From Verrucomicrobiales bacterium (GTDB lineage Bacteria; Verrucomicrobiota; Verrucomicrobiia; Verrucomicrobiales; SLCJ01), in assembly GCA_007125835.1 (NCBI GenBank), contig SLCJ01000069.1:1-5609 (forward strand): DNA of 5,609 nt, read 5' to 3'. The notes beneath the pieces were generated by a model. The model saw only the letters and a program-made list of their open reading frames with translations, was not told the DNA's origin and did no database searches. Position 1 is the stretch's first letter, and each line of letters opens with the position of its first letter. The position numbers were made by a program, and so were the translations under genes. Positions 1 to 5,149 of this stretch are shown piece by piece.

Positions 1-28
1 ATCGGTATCGAAATCGATGTGGGTGGTT

Positions 29-65
29 GCCCAGCTCGGGTTGGCTGTAGCTGGGCCTTTGCGTT
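29..65 (+). terminator. Rho-independent terminator candidate
   Basis: An 8-bp perfect stem pairs GCCCAGCT (29-36) with AGCTGGGC (49-56) around a 12-base loop. It is followed on the plus strand by CTTTGCGTTTT, an interrupted T-rich tail. The minus strand has no T-tract after the same stem, so the direction is plus. It would end a plus-strand gene lying mostly or wholly left of the window. The long loop and interrupted T-tract make it a moderate-quality call. Confidence 0.45.
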
Positions 66-101
66 TTCATGTGCTGGATCGCTTCGCGGGAAGGCGACCA
101 A

Positions 102-127
102 TGATCGCCTCCACGGTGAGGCGATCA
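102..127. repeat. Perfect 10-bp inverted repeat (hairpin)
   Basis: TGATCGCCTC (102-111) pairs perfectly with GAGGCGATCA (118-127) across the 6-base loop CACGGT. No T-tract follows on either strand, so it is not a classical intrinsic terminator. A second, imperfect dyad sits just to its left (about 77-100), and both contain GATCGC or a near match. Possible roles are a 3'-end stabilising hairpin for the minus-strand operon mRNA or a dispersed palindromic element. The structure is seen directly; the role is unknown. Confidence 0.5.
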
Positions 128-160
128 CACGCGTTCGCGTCGCGGCAGCGTCATGGAGAT

Positions 161-182
161 GCGGTTGTCTCAAACCGCTTTT
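161..182 (+). terminator. Weak plus-strand terminator candidate
   Basis: A 6-bp stem GCGGTT (161-166) and AACCGC (173-178) encloses a 6-base loop GTCTCA and is followed directly by TTTT (179-182). The stem is GC-rich but short, and the T-tract has only four bases. It may be a second terminator behind the one at 29-65, or chance. Confidence 0.25.
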
Positions 183-239
183 CGGATGGGGTCGGTGAGA
201 GGGCATCACCCGGAATCCTTCTAATCTGCTTCTCCAAAC

Positions 240-361
240 TCATGGAAGGAAGCGTTCTTCGATTTCGACGACGCTTCCATCTTTAAGCCGTAGTGCCAGG
301 AGCGGGTGTCGTGGCCGGAGCGTTCTTGGGTCCAGCGGGTGATGGAAAATTCAAGCGGCAT
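240..361 (-). CDS. Doubtful small ORF, possibly frameshifted
   Basis: An ATG at 361-359 opens a 46-codon frame that ends at 221. Its first 25 residues (MPLEFSITRWTQERSGH, then DTRSWHYG) look protein-like, rich in Trp, Tyr, His and acidic residues. The remainder in that frame is low-quality and Ser/Lys-rich. From about 288 the neighbouring frame reads LKDGSVVEIEERFLP and stops at 240, which looks much more like a natural C-terminus. Joining the two needs a -1 shift, or one missing base, near GGCTTAAAG (289-281). The result would be a protein of about 40 residues, 60 bases downstream of the permease stop. No Shine-Dalgarno sequence precedes the ATG. It could be a decayed gene, a sequence error, a programmed frameshift or chance; I do not recognise the product. 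Confidence 0.25.
248..278. repeat. Inverted repeat inside the small ORF
   Basis: GGAAGCGT (248-255) pairs with ACGCTTCC (271-278). An inner TCGA/TCGA pairing extends it into a stem of two blocks separated by small internal bulges. It lies a few bases past the possible frameshift point on the minus strand. It could act as a downstream structure there or simply be an mRNA 3' hairpin. No T-tract of terminator quality follows on the minus strand. Confidence 0.35.
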
Positions 362-421
362 CGCCCGGACTGTAGCGAGGGGGCGCGAGACTTTCAGATG
401 ATTCCCTCAGGGTGTTCCCCT

Positions 422-2095
422 TCATGCGTCGTGCACGCTGCGGGCGAGGGAGCGGTGGTGGCGGAGGCATCTGGTGATGGTCCAGATGGCGAGGGCGGAT
501 TGGGCGGTGAGGCCGAAGATCAGTGCGGGGTGGCTGTGGGCGGCGGCGGCCTCCCAGGCGACGCCTTCGCCGACCATGGCGATGAAGGGTGTGGTCAGTG
601 GCGACAGGGTTGCGACGTAGAATCCGGGCACGGCGACGGTGTCGGAAACCGCACCCAGCACCAGGGCCAGGAGGGCGGGGAAGGTCCACAGGGCGAGCAG
701 CAGAAAGGTCAGTCCGCGCTTTTGCCAGGTTTCGCTCACGGCGGCGAGGGTGACGGCGGGCAGGAGGGTGGCGAGGGCGAGCGGCAGGATCCCGCCCGAC
801 GGGAAATTCAGCCCGGCCATGGCGTCGCTGGTGGCCATGGCGCGGCCGAAGGCATGGACGACGAAAGCCGACACCGCGCCGATGCCGAGAGCCCACGGCA
901 GGGCGGAGGCCTCGTCGGCGGTGCGTGGCACGCGTTTCCAAGACAGGCGGCGCGCTCGGCGCAGCCCGCGGATGGATTCGTCGTGGGTGGGGGTGATGGC
1001 CTGGACGAGCAGCGCTCCGAGGACAATCAAGATTAACGCGAACAGCGCGACCACCGCGCCGCCTTCGCCGGCTCCTGCCTCGCCACTGAAAAGAAAACTC
1101 CAGCGTCCGCCGCGTCCTGCGGCGGCGACTGAGGGGAAAATGATTCCCCTTTCGAGCAGCGGCAGGAGGTTGCCGAGGATGAGGAAGGCGGCTCCGCCCT
1201 GGAGCGCGAGGGCCGGGATGCGGCCCAAAGCATGGCGGGACGAAGCCTTCCATTTTCGCAGCGCCATCGTTACGGCCACGGCGATCAGCGACCCTTGGAT
1301 CAGCAGCGAAAACACTGCTTGTGGCAGGCCGAGCCCGAAGATTTCCACCTCCTGCCATTCCGGGCGCCGTACATCGCCGCCATAGCTGGCCACGGCGAGC
1401 GGCCCCCATTGCTCGATCACCACCGGGCGCACGGTCAGATGCTCGAATACCACGTAGCCGAAAGCCGAGAGCTGCGGCAGCAGGATGTAGAGAAGGACGA
1501 CGGCGACCTGCACCGTCCGGGCGGCCAGCCGCGGATTGCGCACGCTGAGGCCGGCAATGTAGCCGGTCATGTGATAGAGGACGGTGGAGGACAGCAGCAC
1601 CGCATACACGGTGAGCACCGAGGTCAGGGGCACATTGCCGATGACCACGACAAGGATGAGAAAAGGCAGCACTAGCGCGGCGAGGCAGTATTCGCGAATG
1701 GGCAGGCCGAACAGATAACCGACCACTTTCCACGCTGGCGGCAGCGGCGTGAGGCGCTGGTAGTCGATCATTCCCATCGACTCTTCCTCGACGATCCCTC
1801 CTGCGACGGCTCCGGTTCCGGAGAACAAAAGCAGAAAGGCCTGAATGAAAAACAGCGGCATCAGGACCGCCGTGGCGGCGCGTTCGGCTTCGATGCCGCC
1901 ACGCTGTGTCATGAGGTTGAAGATGAAGAAAAACAGAAACGCGCAGGCGAGCAGGACGATCAGCGCGAGAGGCGTGAAGGCGCGTGGGCGCATCCGTGCC
2001 CGCCAGCAGCGGATGACGATGGGGTTGCGCCAGACCGCCCAGAGGGGAGGTAGCGCGCCCGGTTCCGGGGTGGAGGTCTTGCTGGGATCACTCAT
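422..2095 (-). CDS. ABC-2-type transporter permease
   Basis: This 557-residue polytopic inner-membrane protein is the probable transmembrane partner of the ATPase encoded just upstream. A short polar N-terminus is followed by about a dozen hydrophobic segments, roughly at residues 41-62, 76-95, 124-152, 158-182, 196-216, 256-277, 298-315, 347-366, 400-417, 434-453, 461-482 and 521-543. Between the second and third lies EEESMGMIDYQRLTPLPPAW (103-122), which matches the cytoplasmic coupling-helix motif of ABC-2 permeases (acidic stretch, then L-TPL, then a Lys/Gly-containing helix). The start is the ATG at 2095: GGAGG (2105-2101) sits five bases upstream. An in-frame GTG at 2101 would overlap that ribosome site. 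The start overlaps the ATPase stop by 8 bases, so the two are probably translationally coupled. At over 550 residues with about 12 segments it is roughly twice a minimal six-helix ABC-2 subunit, so it may act as a fused dimer. The substrate cannot be told. Confidence 0.85.
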   Translation of the reverse strand: MSDPSKTSTPEPGALPPLWAVWRNPIVIRCWRARMRPRAFTPLALIVLLACAFLFFFIFNLMTQRGGIEAERAATAVLMPLFFIQAFLLLFSGTGAVAGGIVEEESMGMIDYQRLTPLPPAWKVVGYLFGLPIREYCLAALVLPFLILVVVIGNVPLTSVLTVYAVLLSSTVLYHMTGYIAGLSVRNPRLAARTVQVAVVLLYILLPQLSAFGYVVFEHLTVRPVVIEQWGPLAVASYGGDVRRPEWQEVEIFGLGLPQAVFSLLIQGSLIAVAVTMALRKWKASSRHALGRIPALALQGGAAFLILGNLLPLLERGIIFPSVAAAGRGGRWSFLFSGEAGAGEGGAVVALFALILIVLGALLVQAITPTHDESIRGLRRARRLSWKRVPRTADEASALPWALGIGAVSAFVVHAFGRAMATSDAMAGLNFPSGGILPLALATLLPAVTLAAVSETWQKRGLTFLLLALWTFPALLALVLGAVSDTVAVPGFYVATLSPLTTPFIAMVGEGVAWEAAAAHSHPALIFGLTAQSALAIWTITRCLRHHRSLARSVHDA

Positions 2096-3053
2096 CGCCA
2101 CCTCCGCCGTTTTCGTGGATATCCATGATCACCCGCTCGAGGGCGGTGCCCTCCTCCGAAAAGTGGCGTACCGCAATGCCCGCGAGCACCGCCTCGCGCA
2201 GCAGCCCGGCCTCCTCCTCCGCCGCGCCGGAGAAGGGAATCACTAATCCTCCGGCCGCCACTTCCGGCGTGCCGCACAATTCACGGGCGGCGAACCATTC
2301 GGCGGCCGCTGCGTGGTCGCTCCCCGGGGCCAGGCGTACCAGCAGCCGCTTGCGCGAGTGCGCGGCGCGGTCGGTCACTTCGTGCACCGGGCCGAAATCC
2401 ACCAGGCGCCCCCGGTGCATCAGGGCGACCAGCGTGCACATTCCGGACAATTCGCCGAGGATGTGCGAGCTGACGACCACGGCGCATCCCGAGCGGCGCA
2501 GGTGTTCCAGGGTGGCGCGCAGCGCCGAACGCGAGGCGGGGTCCATGCCGCTGGCCGGTTCGTCGAGCACGCACAGCGTGGGGGTGTGGAGGAGCGTCTT
2601 GGCCAGCACGACGCGTTGCTTCATGCCGCGGGAGAGTTGGTGGCAGAATGTGTCGCGCTTGTCGGTGAGGCGCACTTCTTCGAGCACTTCGTTCACCCGC
2701 TGCCGCCGCCCGCCGCGTATGCCGTGGGCCAGTGCGAAGCAGTCGAGAAACTCCCAGACTTTGAGGTCACTCGGCACGGGGGCGAGGTCGGGCATGTATC
2801 CCAGCGCCGAGCGCGCCCCCGCAGGCGCATCGGCGGTGTCAATCCCCGCCACCCGGACACGCCCGTAGGTCGGCTCCTGCAGGGTGGCAATCACGCGAAA
2901 GGTGCTCGTCTTCCCGGCTCCATTCGGGCCGACCAATCCCAACACCTCGCCGCGCGGCAAATCGAAAGACAGGCCGTCGACCGCCACGAGGTGGCCGTAA
3001 TCCACCCGCAGGTCGCGGATTTCCAGTGCGGGGGCGGAGGCGTCGGCGGTCAT
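2088..3053 (-). CDS. ABC transporter ATP-binding protein
   Basis: A 321-residue cytoplasmic nucleotide-binding subunit that powers the permease encoded next to it. Motifs appear in canonical order: Walker A GPNGAGKTS (42-50), signature LSRGMKQR (140-147), Walker B LCVLDEP (160-166, with catalytic-base candidate E165), D-loop SGMDP (168-172) and H-loop SSH (195-197). At the usual Q-loop position the sequence reads GYMPDL (85-90), with Asp where Gln is typical. I recall this GYMPD variant from a subset of ABC-2 exporter ATPases. Residues 235-321 form a C-terminal extension with an alternating hydrophobic pattern, as in the accessory domain of many exporter ATPases. The start ATG overlaps the stop of the upstream gene (ATGA, 4 bases) and has no evident Shine-Dalgarno sequence, so coupled reinitiation is likely. 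The family call is secure; the transported substrate is unknown. Confidence 0.93.
   Translation of the reverse strand: MTADASAPALEIRDLRVDYGHLVAVDGLSFDLPRGEVLGLVGPNGAGKTSTFRVIATLQEPTYGRVRVAGIDTADAPAGARSALGYMPDLAPVPSDLKVWEFLDCFALAHGIRGGRRQRVNEVLEEVRLTDKRDTFCHQLSRGMKQRVVLAKTLLHTPTLCVLDEPASGMDPASRSALRATLEHLRRSGCAVVVSSHILGELSGMCTLVALMHRGRLVDFGPVHEVTDRAAHSRKRLLVRLAPGSDHAAAAEWFAARELCGTPEVAAGGLVIPFSGAAEEEAGLLREAVLAGIAVRHFSEEGTALERVIMDIHENGGGGDE
2101..2105 (-). promoter_or_regulatory. Ribosome binding site of the permease
   Basis: GGAGG on the minus strand lies five bases before the ATG at 2095, inside the last codons of the ATPase gene. It is the clearest Shine-Dalgarno sequence in the window, and it settles the permease start in favour of 2095 over the GTG at 2101. 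Confidence 0.75.
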
Positions 3054-4138
3054 GGGGTGATGGACCGCGCGCTGCGCACCGCCTGGCCCGAGGCGCGGCG
3101 CGACCGCCGGAGGGGAACGGCGAGCATGACCTCGAGCTGGCGTTCGAGGATTGCCCCCATGGTGCGGCAGGAGGTGAAGGAGTCGGTGCCGTGGTATTCG
3201 TTCAGCCCGGCCGCGAGCTGCGCGATCTTCTCCGGCTCGGAGTAAAGCTTCTCGCGCATCCGGGTGAACAAATCCGCCAGCCGGTGGTGGGACATGCGAT
3301 AGCGGCGCGCGATGAGCGTGCGCTCCTCGAGCTGGTATTGGTGAATGCTCGCCGGATTGAGGTAGCGGTTGCAGAGTTCGAGCACGGGCCGGTTGTTGTC
3401 GTAACGGTGGGGTAGGTAGATGGCGAGATCCCCTTCATAGGTCTGCTGGTCGAAATCGATGGCACGCACACGATACTGCTCGTCCTCGAAGTCGGGTGTG
3501 ATGTCGACCACGTAGTTGTAACATCTCATGTCGCCGAGAAGGCGCACCGTGCAGCGCTCGTTGAATTTGACGAATTCCTTGGCCATGCGCACCTTGTTCA
3601 GGTCCGGGTTTTTGAAATACCCGGCGATGAACTGGTCGCCGGGTACACCGGCGATGTGCTCCTCGACCAGCGTCTGATTGTGTACGAGGTAGCTGATGCG
3701 GTTGGGTGAGAGCAGGTGTTCGAGTTCCAGGCCGAAGAGCCGCGAGGCGTCGGCGCGCTTGACGTAGAAGTGGTCGTAGTTGTCGTTGTATTGGTTGACG
3801 ACGCGGATGCGGAAGGGTTGTGAATTACCGAACTCGCAGAAGTCCACCCTTTCGACAATGAGGTGGCCCATGGCGTCGAGGTCGCCCTCGGTGCGCATCA
3901 AGGCATAGACGCCGGACAGGCGCTTGTAGAGGTCGGCGCGGCGGATCGGGTCATACATCACGGTGCGCCACAGCGAGTCATTGCCGCGGTTGTCGAGCAG
4001 GGGGTAGGCGGCCTCGAATTCAAGCAGCTCTTCGTAATCAATTTCCACCGGCGACAGCCGCTCGTAGGCGGCGAGGTAATCGCGCAGGCTGCGGCCTACG
4101 GGATAGCACGGTTTTTTCTTGAGCTGGATGGGGTCCAT
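3050..4138 (-). CDS. Uncharacterised protein, atypical kinase-fold candidate
   Basis: A 362-residue soluble protein with no signal peptide or membrane segment; I do not recognise a named family. The order of motifs suggests the protein-kinase/aminoglycoside-phosphotransferase fold: FYVKRAD (K127, beta3-lysine candidate), GLELEHLL (E138 or E140, helix-C glutamate candidate), hinge-like LVEEHIAGVPGD (157-168), GDMRCYN (202-208) with D203 and N208 spaced as in the kinase D-x4-N catalytic loop, and RAIDFD (225-230) with D228 in the DFG-aspartate position. No glycine-rich loop is obvious. The N-terminal 120 residues, possibly helical, have no match I can name, and the last 20 are basic (RRSRR-type). 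The ATG at 4138 is preferred. A TTG at 4201 would add 21 residues and overlap pssA by 41 bases. The gap to pssA is 22 bases, and the stop overlaps the ATPase start by 4 bases, so it belongs to the operon. Its role could be a small-molecule or lipid phosphotransferase, or a pseudokinase. The gene is certain; the fold is inference. Confidence 0.85.
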   Translation of the reverse strand: MDPIQLKKKPCYPVGRSLRDYLAAYERLSPVEIDYEELLEFEAAYPLLDNRGNDSLWRTVMYDPIRRADLYKRLSGVYALMRTEGDLDAMGHLIVERVDFCEFGNSQPFRIRVVNQYNDNYDHFYVKRADASRLFGLELEHLLSPNRISYLVHNQTLVEEHIAGVPGDQFIAGYFKNPDLNKVRMAKEFVKFNERCTVRLLGDMRCYNYVVDITPDFEDEQYRVRAIDFDQQTYEGDLAIYLPHRYDNNRPVLELCNRYLNPASIHQYQLEERTLIARRYRMSHHRLADLFTRMREKLYSEPEKIAQLAAGLNEYHGTDSFTSCRTMGAILERQLEVMLAVPLRRSRRASGQAVRSARSITP

Positions 4139-4160
4139 GCCTTGGGCCGGGGTGTTTACA

Positions 4161-4997
4161 TTACTTCGGCGGATCCTCGTCGTCCGGGAAGGGGGTTTCA
4201 ATGGAGGTTCGCAGGCGTGCCGGCAGCAGCGGGCGCAGGAAGCCGTAGCCTACATACGCGACGCAGATCACGGCAGGCATTACATGGTAGTAGCGCACGG
4301 TGACCACCAGCAGGAGAAAGATGCAGATGACCAGAGGCAGCGACCCCCGCGAGCGCCAGTTGATTTTTTTAAAGCTGGGGTAGGAAATGTGGCTCATCAT
4401 CAGCAGGGCCAAGCCCACCATCAGGGCGGCCAGCATGAAGCGGCCCACGCCGGGGTCCCTTTCGCCCTCGGCCATCCACATCATGAACATGGTCAACGCC
4501 GCGATCGTGGCGGCGGCCATGGGAATGGGCAGGCCGGTGAAGTCGCGCGGACTTGGTTCGGGGTCTCCCTGGTTCTCGGAGTATTCCGCCTCGGCGGCGA
4601 CGCAGTTGAATCGTGCCAGGCGCATCGCACCACAGAGCAGATACAAGAAGGCAATCAGCCAACCGGCTTCCTCAGGAAGATCGATCAGCACCACTTTGAA
4701 AGCCAGCAGGGCGGGGGCCACACCGAAGGAAACCACGTCGGCGAGCGAATCGAACTCGCGCCCGAATGGCGACTCGCGCCCGCCGAGCCTTGCCAGCCTG
4801 CCATCGAGCATGTCGAAGATGCAGGCCCCGAAGATGAGGAGAATGGCGCGTTGGTACATGCCGTGGGCGAAGTCGAGATCGTTGCCGACTTCGGCCATAC
4901 CGCGGAAAATGGTGAGCACCGCCATGAACCCGCAGAAAAGGTTTCCTGCGGTCATCAGGTTCGGCAGCACGTAGATCTTGGGCTCGCGATGGGGCAT
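4161..4997 (-). CDS. pssA: CDP-diacylglycerol-serine O-phosphatidyltransferase
   Basis: Transfers phosphatidyl from CDP-diacylglycerol to L-serine, giving phosphatidylserine and CMP, the first step to phosphatidylethanolamine; it acts in the inner membrane. This 278-residue protein carries the full CDP-alcohol phosphatidyltransferase signature D-x2-D-G-x2-A-R-x8-G-x3-D-x3-D at residues 62-87 (D62, D65, G66, A69, R70, G79, D83, D87). Preceding LPNLMTAGNLFCGF (11-24) is typical of membrane-type (subclass II) PssA, as opposed to the phospholipase D-like E. coli enzyme. Further hydrophobic segments lie at about 90-105, 112-128, 157-175, 186-202, 218-235 and 237-254. A closely related phosphatidylglycerophosphate synthase is less likely given the N-terminal motif and length. 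The start is ATG 4997. ATG 5015 adds six residues, and the longest frame would need TTG at 5087. There is no Shine-Dalgarno sequence, and a promoter-like -10 element ends eight bases upstream. It heads the four-gene block. Confidence 0.92.
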   Translation of the reverse strand: MPHREPKIYVLPNLMTAGNLFCGFMAVLTIFRGMAEVGNDLDFAHGMYQRAILLIFGACIFDMLDGRLARLGGRESPFGREFDSLADVVSFGVAPALLAFKVVLIDLPEEAGWLIAFLYLLCGAMRLARFNCVAAEAEYSENQGDPEPSPRDFTGLPIPMAAATIAALTMFMMWMAEGERDPGVGRFMLAALMVGLALLMMSHISYPSFKKINWRSRGSLPLVICIFLLLVVTVRYYHVMPAVICVAYVGYGFLRPLLPARLRTSIETPFPDDEDPPK

Positions 4998-5005
4998 GGC
5001 CGCAC

Positions 5006-5013
5006 ATTGTAGC
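5006..5013 (-). promoter_or_regulatory. Extended -10 promoter element before pssA
   Basis: On the minus strand, TGC-TACAAT gives an extended -10 (TGn plus TACAAT, five of six matches to TATAAT, at 5011-5006). The region 16-18 bases upstream has only a poor -35, as is common for extended -10 promoters. The expected transcription start falls at about 4999-4997, essentially on the ATG chosen for pssA. The mRNA would then be leaderless or nearly so, which fits the missing Shine-Dalgarno sequence. If ATG 5015 were the true start, this element would lie inside the coding region. Confidence 0.4.
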
Positions 5014-5090
5014 ATCCGTGCGGTCGCCTTGCAGCGGAATTCGTCGCCGCGCAAGAGGCTTTCAGGTGCCCTCGCGAGCAAACGCAAAAA

Positions 5091-5103
5091 GGCTTGGCAA
5101 GCC
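5091..5103. promoter_or_regulatory. Palindrome overlapping a -35 box
   Basis: GGCTTG-G-CAAGCC is a perfect odd palindrome of 13 bases. It overlaps the candidate -35 box TTGGCA (5094-5099) of the plus-strand gene, a typical place for a repressor operator. Read on the minus strand, the same dyad is followed by TTTTT and could be a small terminator hairpin, but with only 4-5 usable base pairs and no known minus-strand gene to its right that is less attractive. Confidence 0.25.
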
Positions 5104-5121
5104 GTGCAGAGCGGCTACCAT
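5094..5121 (+). promoter_or_regulatory. Sigma-70-like promoter of the basic-protein gene
   Basis: TTGGCA (5094-5099, five of six matches to TTGACA) and TACCAT (5116-5121, four of six matches to TATAAT) are 16 bases apart. Transcription would begin near 5128, leaving a leader of about 22 bases before the ATG at 5150. The position between two divergent genes supports it; the weak -10 box limits confidence. Confidence 0.35.
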
Positions 5122-5149
5122 AACGCCGGGAACAACCTGACTTCAAAAT

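Larger units (their letters stand above)
1..220. other. Non-coding stretch with hairpins, left edge
   Basis: I see no convincing gene here on either strand. A plus-strand open frame from 17 to 286 has a composition that looks like chance translation and runs through several hairpins. The stretch is dense in inverted repeats: 29-56, an imperfect one at 77-100, 102-127 and 161-178. Two of these are followed by T-rich tracts on the plus strand. This fits a 3' intergenic region between a plus-strand gene ending left of the window and the minus-strand block that ends near 240-422. Confidence 0.5.

Noticed and set aside
17..286. 89-codon plus-strand frame at the left edge
   Set aside because: It crosses several hairpins, has no ribosome site and no protein-like pattern.
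351..425. 24-codon frame starting at ATGA overlap with the permease stop
   Set aside because: The start-stop overlap is suggestive of coupling, but the peptide is very short, has no recognisable feature and overlaps the start of the doubtful ORF at 361; chance is the simplest explanation.
293..1036. 247-codon plus-strand frame, Gly-rich
   Set aside because: It is antisense to the permease; the Gly, Gln and His richness is the complement of Ala- and Pro-rich minus-strand codons.
351..1733. 460-codon minus-strand frame overlapping the permease
   Set aside because: It is the shifted shadow of the permease in GC-rich DNA, extremely rich in Arg, Pro and His, with no membrane or domain pattern. 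The permease frame has clear hydrophobic segments and a Shine-Dalgarno sequence.
2313..3245. 310-codon plus-strand frame
   Set aside because: It is antisense to the ATPase, which has every ABC motif in order.
4139..4201. TTG start adding 21 residues to the kinase-like protein
   Set aside because: It would overlap pssA by 41 bases, has no ribosome site, and the added residues are basic and low in protein character; ATG 4138 is simpler.
4119..5012. 297-codon plus-strand frame rich in His, Gln and Gly
   Set aside because: It is antisense to pssA, whose catalytic signature is complete.
4998..5087. TTG start adding 30 residues to PssA
   Set aside because: The extension covers the promoter-like element, and the family motif LPNLMTAGN begins near the N-terminus from ATG 4997, as expected.
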